NCBI GenBank assembly: GCA_945869245.1
Contig: CAMBOY010000038.1
Span: forward strand, 1-16,235
Length of the DNA: 16,235 nucleotides
Direction: 5' to 3'
From: Hydrogenophaga intermedia
GTDB taxonomy: Bacteria; Pseudomonadota; Gammaproteobacteria; Burkholderiales; Burkholderiaceae_C
The position numbers and the translations under genes are program-made. Below the pieces are notes generated by a model. It had not been told where the DNA came from. It saw only the letters and a program-made list of their open reading frames with translations, and ran no database searches. Of this stretch, positions 6,775-13,879 are shown one piece after another (positions within the stretch are counted from its first letter, which is position 1; every line of letters starts with the position of its first letter).

Positions 6775-8121
6775 GTGTCAAAAGACCTGAGCGAAGTCAT
6801 CGGGCGGGTGATTCCTGCCCCAGAAAACCATTTGACCGGCGAGCAGCTGGAAGTGGCCCGCAAAGCGCGCCGCAGCTTCATGGGCAAAGCCCTGGCCATG
6901 GGTGCCGGTGCGGTGGCCAGTGCCACTGCGGCCACCAAGGTCATGGCCGCCGAAGGCGAAGACGCCATCCTCAAGCTGCCCGAGCACAGCACCGGCCTGG
7001 GCATGCCCGTGGCCATGGACCCCGGCTACGGCCAGCCCAGCAAATGGGAAACCAATCTGCGCCGGCGCCAGAGCCCGGGCCTGACCCGCGTGGACGCCGC
7101 CTCGGTCAGCTTCACCCCGCTGCAAGGCCTGTTCGGCATCATCACGCCCAGCGGGTTGCACTTCGAGCGCCACCACCAGGGCTGGTGGGACATCGACCCG
7201 TCCAAGCACCGCCTGATGATCAACGGCTTGGTCAAGCGCCAGCGGGTGTTCACCATGGACGACCTGATGCGCCTGCCCAGCGTCTCGCGCATCCACTTCA
7301 TCGAATGCGGCGCCAACTCGGCCACCGAATGGGGCAATGTGGCGGTGCCTACGGTGCAGTACACCCACGGCATGATCAGCTGCTCCGAGTTCACCGGGGT
7401 GCTGCTGTCCACTTTGTTGGAGATGTGCGGTGTCGACAAGAAAAATGGCAAGTACGTGCTGGCCGAAGGTGCAGACGGCTCGTCCATGACCCGCACCATT
7501 GCCATCGATCAGGCGATGGACGACTGCATCGTCGCCTGGGCCATGAACGGTGAAATGCTGCGACCCGAAAACGGCTACCCGCTGCGCCTGGTGGTGCCGG
7601 GCGTGCAAGGTGTGAGTTGGGTCAAGTACCTGCGCCGCATCGAAGTGGGCGACCAGAAGTACGCCACCAAGGACGAGGCGGTGCACTACATCGACCACAT
7701 GCCCGATGGCACCCACCGCCAATACACCGGCATCCAGGAGTGCAAGTCGGTCATCACCACCCCGTCGGCTGGGCAAACCCTGCTCGACAAAGGCTATTAC
7801 AACGTCACCGGCTTGGCCTGGTCGGGCCGAGGCTCCATCAAGCGGGTGGATGTGTCGGTCGACGGTGGCCGCAACTGGCGCACCGCACGGCTTGAAGGAC
7901 CGATTCTGCCCAAGGCCTGTACCCGTTTCAACATCGACTGGGTGTGGGATGGCAAACCCGCGATTCTGCAGGCGCGCGCCATCGACAGCACCGGCTACGT
8001 GCAGCCCAAGATCAACCAACTGCGCGCGGTGCGCGGCACCCGCTCGGTCTACCACCAGAACGCGATCCAGAGCTGGCTGGTGTCCGAAAACGGTGAAGTC
8101 TCCAACGTGCAGGTGTACTGA
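6775..8121 (+). CDS. soxC: Sulfane dehydrogenase subunit SoxC (molybdenum cofactor protein)
   Basis: A 448-residue sulfite-oxidase-family protein. With SoxD it oxidises the sulfane sulfur bound to SoxYZ in the periplasm. A Tat signal, KARRSFMGKAL (RR at 32-33), is preceded by a ~30-residue N-terminal extension, with cleavage probably near residue 57 (VMAA/EGED). The molybdopterin-binding domain holds the cofactor cysteine at 178 (HFIECGANS). The C-terminal dimerisation domain is recognisable from SVITTPSAGQTL onward, through VDVSVDGGRNWRTA. The start is GTG, with AAGG 9 nt upstream. The stop and the soxD start share one base (TGATG), showing translational coupling. SoxCD predicts that thiosulfate is oxidised completely to sulfate without stored sulfur globules. 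Confidence 0.97.
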   Translation: MSKDLSEVIGRVIPAPENHLTGEQLEVARKARRSFMGKALAMGAGAVASATAATKVMAAEGEDAILKLPEHSTGLGMPVAMDPGYGQPSKWETNLRRRQSPGLTRVDAASVSFTPLQGLFGIITPSGLHFERHHQGWWDIDPSKHRLMINGLVKRQRVFTMDDLMRLPSVSRIHFIECGANSATEWGNVAVPTVQYTHGMISCSEFTGVLLSTLLEMCGVDKKNGKYVLAEGADGSSMTRTIAIDQAMDDCIVAWAMNGEMLRPENGYPLRLVVPGVQGVSWVKYLRRIEVGDQKYATKDEAVHYIDHMPDGTHRQYTGIQECKSVITTPSAGQTLLDKGYYNVTGLAWSGRGSIKRVDVSVDGGRNWRTARLEGPILPKACTRFNIDWVWDGKPAILQARAIDSTGYVQPKINQLRAVRGTRSVYHQNAIQSWLVSENGEVSNVQVY

Positions 8122-9215
8122 TGAAATCCTTGTTCACTCTCTTTCGCCAGACCGCTCTGGTGGCGGCACTCTCCGCTGTGGCTGTGGGCGCGGTCCACGC
8201 CCAAACCAAACCGTGGCACAACATGGGCCGCGACGCCACCGCCGCCGAAGTCAAGGCCTGGGACATCGATGTGCGCCCCGACTTCAAAGGCTTGCCCAAA
8301 GGTGCGGGCTCTGTGAGTCTGGGCGAGCAGGTGTGGGTTGCCAAGTGCGCATCCTGCCACGGCGACTTTGGTGAGTCCAACGAAGTGTTTACCCCCATCG
8401 TGGGTGGCACCACCAAAAAGGACATCGAAACCGGGCGCGTGGCCGGTTTGGTCGAGGGCGGCCCAGTGACCGCACCCCAAAAGACCACCATGATGAAGGT
8501 GGCCACCGTCTCCACCCTCTGGGACTACATCAACCGCGCCATGCCTTGGAACAACCCCAAGACGCTGACACCCGATGAGGTGTTTGGTACGGTGGCTTAC
8601 ATCCTGCATTTGGCCGACGTGGTGCCGGCAGACTTTGTGTTGAGCGACAAAAACATCGCCGAGGTGCAAAAGCGCATGCCCAACCGCAATGGCATGGTGT
8701 TTTTTGAGCCGATGTGGCGGGTGGACGGCAAGGGCGATGTGAAGAACGTCGCCTGCATGAAGGACTGCGCGGTCGACCCCAAAGTGCGCTCCTTCCTGCC
8801 CGACTTTGCCCGCGACGCGCATGGCAACATCCAGCAGCAAAACCGGGTGATCGGTCCGGTGCGCGGTGCCGACACCACCCAGCCCGCGCCCAAGAGTCTG
8901 CCTGCTGCGGGCGCTGCAGCCGCCGCTGTGGTGGTGGTGGCGCAAGCCGGCGGTGCGGGCGGCGATGTCAAAGCGCTGCTGGCGTCGAACAGCTGCACCG
9001 CGTGCCACGGCATCAAAAACAAGATTGTTGGCCCTGGCTTCAACGAGATTGCCGCCAAGCACAAAGGCAAAGCCAACCTAGAAGCGTATTTGGTGGCTAA
9101 GATAAAAGAAGGCAGTGCCGGCGTGTGGGGTGCGATTCCCATGCCCGCCCAGCCTCAAGTCAGTGACTCCGCTGCCAAAGCCATGGCGCAGTGGATCGCC
9201 GCAGGAGCCCAGTGA
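8121..9215 (+). CDS. soxD: SoxD, di-haem cytochrome subunit of sulfane dehydrogenase
   Basis: A 364-residue periplasmic cytochrome that takes electrons from SoxC. The Sec signal peptide is residues 1-27 (cleavage after AVHA). The first haem domain has CASCH at 76-80. A long region follows (LTPDEVFGTVAYILHLADVVP, then NRNGM..FFEPMWRVDGKGDVKNVACMKDC), typical of SoxD. An Ala/Val/Gly-rich linker near residues 260-280 leads to a second class I domain with CTACH at 292-296 and the likely Met ligand in AIPMPAQP. Two haems and this length match Paracoccus SoxD. The start overlaps the soxC stop by one base, with AGGTG 5 nt upstream. The second domain closely resembles the next gene's product. Confidence 0.96.
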   Translation: MKSLFTLFRQTALVAALSAVAVGAVHAQTKPWHNMGRDATAAEVKAWDIDVRPDFKGLPKGAGSVSLGEQVWVAKCASCHGDFGESNEVFTPIVGGTTKKDIETGRVAGLVEGGPVTAPQKTTMMKVATVSTLWDYINRAMPWNNPKTLTPDEVFGTVAYILHLADVVPADFVLSDKNIAEVQKRMPNRNGMVFFEPMWRVDGKGDVKNVACMKDCAVDPKVRSFLPDFARDAHGNIQQQNRVIGPVRGADTTQPAPKSLPAAGAAAAAVVVVAQAGGAGGDVKALLASNSCTACHGIKNKIVGPGFNEIAAKHKGKANLEAYLVAKIKEGSAGVWGAIPMPAQPQVSDSAAKAMAQWIAAGAQ

Positions 9216-9285
9216 ATTCAGTCTGCTCCAATATGCTGATTTTCTGGTAATCCCCAAGTCCGTTTTTTTCTGGAGACCTTAAGCT

Positions 9286-9624
9286 ATGACGATGAAATTT
9301 GCCTCTGTGGCCCTGATGGCCGGATTGCTCAGCGCGGGCGCAGCCCACGCCACTGTGGACGCCGCCGCCGCCAAAGCGCTGGCTGCACAAAAGGCTTGCC
9401 TAGCCTGTCATGCCGTTGACCGAAAAATGGTGGGACCGTCTTACAAAGACGTGGCGGCCAAGCACAAAGGCCAAGCCGACGCAGTGGCCAAGGTAGCCGC
9501 TCGCATCAAGTCGGGTGGCTCCGGCGTGTATGGCCCAGTGCCGATGCCGCCGCAGCCCACCTTAAAAGACGACGAGCTGAAACTGCTCGCCGCCTGGATT
9601 CTTGCCGGCGCGCCCGACAAGTGA
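9286..9624 (+). CDS. Small cytochrome c (c5/c551-like) inside the sox cluster
   Basis: A 112-residue periplasmic mono-haem cytochrome. The signal peptide is residues 1-22 (cleavage after AAHA). Haem motif CLACH is at 38-42, and Met87 in VYGPVPMPPQP is the expected sixth ligand. After cleavage the protein is essentially one small class I domain. It aligns along its length with the second haem domain of SoxD just upstream (VGP.....AAKHKG, then G.GVxGxxPMPxQP, then WI.AGA), so it looks like a duplicated SoxD domain or a free cytochrome of the same type. TGGAG 10 nt before the ATG supports the start. A second ATG at 9292 is possible. Its likely job, an electron shuttle for SoxCD or SoxAX, is inferred from context. 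Confidence 0.92.
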   Translation: MTMKFASVALMAGLLSAGAAHATVDAAAAKALAAQKACLACHAVDRKMVGPSYKDVAAKHKGQADAVAKVAARIKSGGSGVYGPVPMPPQPTLKDDELKLLAAWILAGAPDK

Positions 9625-9650
9625 ACCTTTTTTGTAGCAAGGAGTTTGAT

Positions 9651-10103
9651 ATGCACGCCAATCGCCGTACCGCACTGAAAACCACCGGGGCTTTGGCCAC
9701 GCTGGTGTCCCTCGGCATCGTGACCCCGGCCCAAGCCCAGAGCGCTGGCCGCGCTGGCTTTGACGCCAAGAACCTCGCCGACGCGCTCAAGGCCGTGGGT
9801 GGCGCAGCCGCCGCCAACGACCAGGTGAGCATTGTGTCGCCCGACATCGCCGAAAACGGCGCTGTGGTGCCCGTGGGCGCCAACAGCAAGTTGCCCAACA
9901 CCACCGAGATGTATCTGTTGGTGGAAAAGAACCCGAGCCCCTTGGCGGCCGCCTTCACCATTCCGGCTGGCACCGCGCCCGACATCCAGACCCGTGTGCG
10001 CATGGGCCAAAGCACCAACGTGGTGGCCGTGGTCAAGGCCGACGGCAAGCTGTACTCCGCCACCAAGGAAACCAAGGTCACTCTCGGCGGCTGCGGCGGC
10101 TGA
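9651..10103 (+). CDS. soxY: Thiosulfate carrier subunit SoxY
   Basis: A 150-residue carrier protein that holds sulfur intermediates as a thioconjugate. The C terminus is GGCGG (146-150), the flexible arm whose Cys148 carries the substrate through the SoxAX, SoxB and SoxCD active sites. The N terminus is a Tat signal (NRRTALKTTGALATL, cleavage after AQA near 27), fitting co-export of folded SoxYZ. The mature domain (VSPDIAENGAVVPV, then TEMYLLVEKNPSPL) is the Ig-like SoxY fold. ATG 9651 was chosen for AAGGAG 6 nt upstream and because it places the twin arginines correctly. An upstream in-frame start near 9621 would overlap the cytochrome stop and is less likely. soxZ follows after 52 bp. Confidence 0.97.
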   Translation: MHANRRTALKTTGALATLVSLGIVTPAQAQSAGRAGFDAKNLADALKAVGGAAAANDQVSIVSPDIAENGAVVPVGANSKLPNTTEMYLLVEKNPSPLAAAFTIPAGTAPDIQTRVRMGQSTNVVAVVKADGKLYSATKETKVTLGGCGG

Positions 10104-10155
10104 TGGGTCTTTGGCGCTTTTGATTTTTCTCTGAACCGATTCAAGGAGTCCCAAC

Positions 10156-10467
10156 ATGGCAGACCCGATGCGTATCCGAGCCAATCTGGCCGGCGATGAA
10201 ACCACCGTTCGTGTGCTGATGTCGCACGTCATGGAAACCGGCCAGCGCCGCGACGCCGCTGGCGCGACCGTGCCCGCCCACTACATCACCGATGTGGAAG
10301 CGACCCACAACGGTAAAACCGTGCTCAAGGCCGCTTGGAGCACCGCTGTGTCGCAAAACCCTTTCCTGTCCTTTAAGTTCAAGGGCGCAGCCAAGGGCGA
10401 CAAGGTGGTGGTCAAGTGGACCGACAACAAAGGCCAGAGCCGCACCGACGAAGCGGCAGTGGCCTGA
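10156..10467 (+). CDS. soxZ: Thiosulfate carrier subunit SoxZ
   Basis: A 103-residue protein without a signal peptide, starting MADPMRIRANL. It forms the SoxYZ heterodimer and is exported with SoxY on the latter's Tat signal. Recognisable family blocks are VRVLMSHVMETGQRRDAAG, HYITDVEATHNGKTVL and NPFLSFKFKGAAKGDKVVVKWTDN, and the length matches the family. AAGGAG lies about 8 nt before the ATG. It is followed by a strong intrinsic terminator (10485-10516) before soxA, which may let more SoxYZ than SoxAX be made. Confidence 0.97.
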   Translation: MADPMRIRANLAGDETTVRVLMSHVMETGQRRDAAGATVPAHYITDVEATHNGKTVLKAAWSTAVSQNPFLSFKFKGAAKGDKVVVKWTDNKGQSRTDEAAVA

Positions 10468-10484
10468 TCGAGCCCACCCCCTGC

Positions 10485-10516
10485 AACGGCCAGCGTCAAA
10501 CCCTGGCCGTTTTTTG
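10485..10516 (+). terminator. Intrinsic terminator between soxZ and soxA
   Basis: AACGGCCAG (10485-10493) and CTGGCCGTT (10503-10511) form a perfect 9-bp stem with a 9-nt loop, ending in a run of six T (10510-10515). It lies inside an otherwise co-directional cluster, so it probably ends some transcripts after soxYZ and lets others read through to soxA. Confidence 0.85.
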
Positions 10517-10542
10517 ATGGTCGATAACAAAAGGAGATTCCG

Positions 10543-11340
10543 ATGAAACACCATGCACTGGCTGTGGCTGTTGTGGCCCTGGGTGCTGCTGCGGCGGCAC
10601 AGGCCCAAAGCGCGGCCGACGGCATTGCCAAGTACCGGGAAATGCTGCAAGACGGCAACCCTGCCGAGCTGTTTGAGGCCCGGGGCGAGGGCTTGTGGAA
10701 GCAAAAACGCGGCCCCAAAAACGCGAGCTTGGAGCAATGCGATTTGGGCAAAGGCCCAGGCGTGATCAAGGGCGCTTTTGTCGAGTTGCCACGGTTCTTC
10801 AAAGACACTGGCCGGGTGCAAGACTTGGAGTCGCGTCTGGTGACCTGTATGGAAACTCTGCAGGGGTTCAACGCCGCTGAGATCAACAAAACCCCCTTTG
10901 GTCGGGGCGAGATGGCCAATGTCACCGCGCTGGCCACCTACGTCGCTACCGAATCCAAAGGCATGCGATTCAACCTGCCGCAGACCACGCCGCAAGAAAA
11001 AGCCATGTTTGAGGCTGGCAAGCGTTCCTTCTTCATGCGCGGCGGCACCCATGATTTTTCGTGCGCGTCCTGCCACGGCGAAGACGGCAAACGCATCCGT
11101 TTGCAAGACCTGCCCAACCTGACCAAGAACCCAGGCGATGGCGTTGGCTTTGCCGCCTGGCCCGCCTACCGGGTGTCCAACGGCCAGATGTGGAGCATGC
11201 AACTGCGTTTGAACGATTGCTACCGCCAGATGCGCTGGCCTGAGCCCAAGTTCGGCAGCGACGTGACCATCGCTTTGTCCGTCTACATGGGCGTGAACGC
11301 CAAAGGCGCCGAGTCCGCTGTGCCCGCCATCAAGCGCTGA
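10543..11340 (+). CDS. soxA: SoxA, mono-haem cytochrome subunit of SoxAX
   Basis: A 265-residue periplasmic cytochrome. As SoxAX it joins thiosulfate oxidatively to the SoxY cysteine. The signal peptide is residues 1-22 (cleavage after AQA). There is only one haem motif, CASCH (174-178). At the place of the first haem of di-haem SoxA there is EQC (Cys66), and Cys102 (LVTC) follows, so these two probably form a disulfide, as in mono-haem SoxA proteins such as that of Starkeya novella. The active-site haem ligand Cys226 lies in LNDCYRQMRWPEP, the residue that carries a persulfide in known SoxA. AAGGAG precedes the ATG by about 8 nt, and soxX follows after 17 bp. Confidence 0.96.
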   Translation: MKHHALAVAVVALGAAAAAQAQSAADGIAKYREMLQDGNPAELFEARGEGLWKQKRGPKNASLEQCDLGKGPGVIKGAFVELPRFFKDTGRVQDLESRLVTCMETLQGFNAAEINKTPFGRGEMANVTALATYVATESKGMRFNLPQTTPQEKAMFEAGKRSFFMRGGTHDFSCASCHGEDGKRIRLQDLPNLTKNPGDGVGFAAWPAYRVSNGQMWSMQLRLNDCYRQMRWPEPKFGSDVTIALSVYMGVNAKGAESAVPAIKR

Positions 11341-11357
11341 ACCACCAGGAGACACAC

Positions 11358-12008
11358 ATGAACAAATCCTTTGCATGGACCCTGTTGCCCCTGACCGCCC
11401 TGGTGTTGACCGCTTGCAGCACCGGCCCCTCGTCGGCCGATTACGACAAGCTGACCGCCGACATGACCAAGGCCTCGTTCCAAGAGCGTGGCATTGCCAA
11501 ACTCAGCCGCCTGGACCAGGACCAAGCCAACGCCGCCTGCGCCCAGGCCGATGTGGCCGGCAAGCCGCTGGACGACAAAGCGGCCAAGGCGATTGAAGAG
11601 GCCAATATGAAGACCATCAAATGGCCTTCCGACGGCAAGTTTCTGGGCGACTGGAAGCAGGGCGAGACCATTGCCCAAAGCGGCCGCGGCCTCACCTGGA
11701 CCGACGACGCGAAAGTGGTCAGCGGCGGCAATTGCTACAACTGCCACCAAATCAGCAAAGAGGAAATCTCGTTTGGCACTCTGGGCCCGAGCCTGTACAA
11801 CTACGGCAAGCTGCGTGGCGTGAGCGACCCTGACAGCGCGGCCTCCAAAGCCATCGTGGAGTACACCTGGGGCAAGCTGTACAACGCACGCGCTTACAAC
11901 GCTTGCTCGCAGATGCCACGCGCCGGCCACATGGGCATTTTGAATGAGCAGCAGCTCAAGCATGTGATGGCCTTGTTGCTCGACCCGAAGTCGCCCGTCA
12001 ACCAGTGA
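11358..12008 (+). CDS. soxX: SoxX, mono-haem cytochrome subunit of SoxAX
   Basis: A 216-residue c-type cytochrome and electron-accepting partner of SoxA. The haem motif CYNCH is at 126-130. The likely Met ligand is in the block CSQMPRAGHMG (Met186). Some ~105 residues after the signal precede the haem domain. This extension is absent from short SoxX proteins of about 130 residues but present in long ones paired with mono-haem SoxA (S. novella type). The signal peptide ends LVLTAC (Cys20), a convincing lipobox, so the protein may be lipid-anchored instead of free in the periplasm. AGGAG 6 nt upstream of the ATG supports the start. It is followed by a strong terminator (12009-12053). Confidence 0.95.
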   Translation: MNKSFAWTLLPLTALVLTACSTGPSSADYDKLTADMTKASFQERGIAKLSRLDQDQANAACAQADVAGKPLDDKAAKAIEEANMKTIKWPSDGKFLGDWKQGETIAQSGRGLTWTDDAKVVSGGNCYNCHQISKEEISFGTLGPSLYNYGKLRGVSDPDSAASKAIVEYTWGKLYNARAYNACSQMPRAGHMGILNEQQLKHVMALLLDPKSPVNQ

Positions 12009-12053
12009 TGAGCACCCCGGCCGCCACGCGGCGGCCGGTCCGGCTCATTTTTT
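12009..12053 (+). terminator. Intrinsic terminator between soxX and soxB
   Basis: A perfect GC stem CCGGCCGCC / GGCGGCCGG (12017-12025, 12030-12038) with an ACGC loop is nested in an outer TGAGC / GCTCA stem (12009-12013, 12043-12047), followed by six T (12048-12053). It begins directly after the soxX stop, so soxB probably needs its own promoter or read-through. Confidence 0.88.
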
Positions 12054-12062
12054 GGCCGGTAA

Positions 12063-12077
12063 ATATCAGTATTCAAT
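12063..12077 (+). promoter_or_regulatory. Sox motif, copy 2 (ATATCAGTATTCAAT), upstream of soxB
   Basis: It differs by one base from the copy upstream of soxC (6570-6584). It lies between the soxX terminator and the soxB ribosome-binding site and ends 14 bp before the soxB ATG. It suggests a soxB promoter controlled together with soxC. Confidence 0.6.
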
Positions 12078-12091
12078 GAAGAAGGAATGTT

Positions 12092-13816
12092 ATGAGTCTG
12101 AGTCGCCGTGAATTCATGCAAGTGCTGGCCATCGCAGGGGCTGGCGGGATGGCCTTGCACCACCAGGACGTGTTGGCTGCCAAGCCCGGCGCGGGCGAGC
12201 GCCTGTACGACGTGCCCAAGTTTGGCAACGTCAGCTTCCTGCATTTCACCGACTGCCACGCTCAGCTGCAGCCCATTTATTTCCGCGAGCCCAATGTGAA
12301 CCTGGGTGTGGCCAGCGCCTTGGGCAAGCCGCCCCACATTGTGGGCGACCAGCTGCTCAAACATTTCGGCTTCAAGCCCAACACCGCTGCCGCACACGCC
12401 TTCACCTACTTGAATTTCAGCCAAGCCGCCAAGACCTACGGCAAGGTCGGCGGCTTTGCGCACTTGGCCACCTTGGTCAAACAACTCAAAGCCAGCCGCC
12501 CGCACGCGCTGCTGCTCGATGGTGGCGACACGTGGCAGGGTTCGGCCACCTCGCTGTGGACCAACGGCCAGGACATGGTCGACGCCTGCAAGCTGCTGGG
12601 CGTGAACATGATGTGCCCGCACTGGGAGTTCACCTTCGGCGCCAAGCGGGTGCAAGAGATTGTGGAGAAAGACTTCAAGGGCCAGATCGACTTTCTGGCG
12701 CAGAACGTCAAGACCACCGACTTTGAAGACCTGGTCTTCAAGCCCTACACCACGCGCGAGATCAACGGCGTCAAGATCGCGGTGATCGGCCAGGCCTTTC
12801 CCTACACCCCGATCGCCAACCCGCGCCACATGGTGCCCGACTGGACCTTTGGCATCCAGGACGAGCACATGCAAAAAATGGTCGATCAGGCGCGCGCCGA
12901 GGGCTGCCAGGCGGTGGTGGTGCTGTCGCACAACGGCATGGACGTCGACATCAAAATGGCCTCGCGTGTGCGCGGCATCGACGCTATTCTGGGCGGTCAC
13001 ACCCACGACGGCATGCCCGCGCCCACCATTGTCAAAAACGGCGGCGGCCAGACGCTGGTCACCAACGCCGGCTCGAACAGCAAGTTCCTCGGTGTGCTCG
13101 ACTTCGACGTGCGCGGTGGCAAGGTACAAGGCTTCCAGTACCGTCTGTTGCCGGTGTTTGCCAACCTGATCGAGGCCGACAAGGAGATGCAGGCCTTCAT
13201 CGACAAAGTGCGCGCGCCTTACCAGGCCAAGCTCGACGAAAAACTCGCTGTGACCGAAGAGCTGCTCTACCGCCGTGGCAACTTCAATGGCTCGTGGGAC
13301 CAGATTATCTGCGACGCGCTGATGGAAGTGAAGGGCACCGACATGGCGTTTTCGCCGGGGGTGCGCTGGGGCACCTCGCTGCTGCCGGGCGACACCATCA
13401 CCTACGAACGCATGATGGACCAGATGGCCATGACCTACCCGGCCACCACGGTCAACGAGTTCACCGGCGTCCAGATCAAGGAGATCATGGAAGACGTGTG
13501 CGACAACATCTTCAACCCCGACCCGTATTTCCAGCAGGGCGGCGACATGGTGCGTGTGGGCGGCATGACCTACAGCTGCAGCCCCAACGCGCCCATGGGC
13601 CAGCGCATCAACAACATGATGCTCAAGGGCAAGCCGATCGAGGCCGACAAAAAGTACAAAGTCGCTGGCTGGGCCTCGGTGCAAGAGGGTGTGCAGGGCG
13701 AGCCGATCTGGGACGTGGTCTCGGGTTACCTGCGCAACAAGAAAGTGATCAAGAACGTCAAGATCAACACGCCCACCATCGTGGGCATGGCTGGCAATCC
13801 CGGTATGGCGGCTTGA
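12092..13816 (+). CDS. soxB: Thiosulfohydrolase SoxB
   Basis: A 574-residue periplasmic enzyme with a di-metal (Mn) centre that hydrolyses the terminal sulfone from SoxY-bound intermediates and releases sulfate. A Tat signal (SRREFMQVLAIAGAGG) covers about the first 30 residues. Metallophosphoesterase motifs: TDCHAQ (53-58), DGGDTWQG (143-150), CPHWEFTFG (175-183), LSHNGMDVD and GGHTHDG (301-307). A C-terminal 5'-nucleotidase-like domain follows from about residue 385 (RGNFNGSWDQIICDAL through FSPGVRWGTSLLPGD). GAAGGA lies 5 nt before the ATG. It is the last gene of the cluster, separated from soxX by a terminator and preceded by its own copy of the shared motif. It is followed by a 17-bp inverted-repeat terminator. 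Confidence 0.97.
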   Translation: MSLSRREFMQVLAIAGAGGMALHHQDVLAAKPGAGERLYDVPKFGNVSFLHFTDCHAQLQPIYFREPNVNLGVASALGKPPHIVGDQLLKHFGFKPNTAAAHAFTYLNFSQAAKTYGKVGGFAHLATLVKQLKASRPHALLLDGGDTWQGSATSLWTNGQDMVDACKLLGVNMMCPHWEFTFGAKRVQEIVEKDFKGQIDFLAQNVKTTDFEDLVFKPYTTREINGVKIAVIGQAFPYTPIANPRHMVPDWTFGIQDEHMQKMVDQARAEGCQAVVVLSHNGMDVDIKMASRVRGIDAILGGHTHDGMPAPTIVKNGGGQTLVTNAGSNSKFLGVLDFDVRGGKVQGFQYRLLPVFANLIEADKEMQAFIDKVRAPYQAKLDEKLAVTEELLYRRGNFNGSWDQIICDALMEVKGTDMAFSPGVRWGTSLLPGDTITYERMMDQMAMTYPATTVNEFTGVQIKEIMEDVCDNIFNPDPYFQQGGDMVRVGGMTYSCSPNAPMGQRINNMMLKGKPIEADKKYKVAGWASVQEGVQGEPIWDVVSGYLRNKKVIKNVKINTPTIVGMAGNPGMAA

Positions 13817-13827
13817 TCCATTCCGAT

Positions 13828-13864
13828 CCAAGAAAAAGCCCCGCTTGGCGGGGCTTTTTCTTGG
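13828..13864. terminator. Bidirectional terminator between soxB and the convergent kinase gene
   Basis: A perfect 17-bp inverted repeat (13828-13844 and 13848-13864) with a TTG loop. The GC core is GCCCCGC/GCGGGGC, flanked by A5 on one side and T5 on the other, so it works in both directions. It lies 11 bp after the soxB stop and 15 bp from the end of the minus-strand kinase gene. Confidence 0.93.
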
Positions 13865-13879
13865 GCGTCTGGCCAGTGA

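Noticed and set aside
6778..8055. A 425-codon open frame on the minus strand opposite soxC
   Set aside because: An antisense shadow of soxC with the same low-complexity composition.
8049..9062. A 337-codon open frame on the minus strand opposite soxD
   Set aside because: No recognisable domain. soxD on the other strand has two haem motifs and a signal peptide.
9227..9240. CAATATGCTGAT upstream of the small cytochrome gene as a third sox motif in reverse
   Set aside because: Only ATGCTGAT (8 bases) matches the reverse of the motif. The remaining positions differ, so it is not above chance.
11894..13831. A 645-codon open frame on the minus strand opposite soxB
   Set aside because: It is His/Ala/Val/Leu-rich with no recognisable domain and mirrors soxB, whose product carries all expected motifs. 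GC-rich codon use produces such antisense frames.
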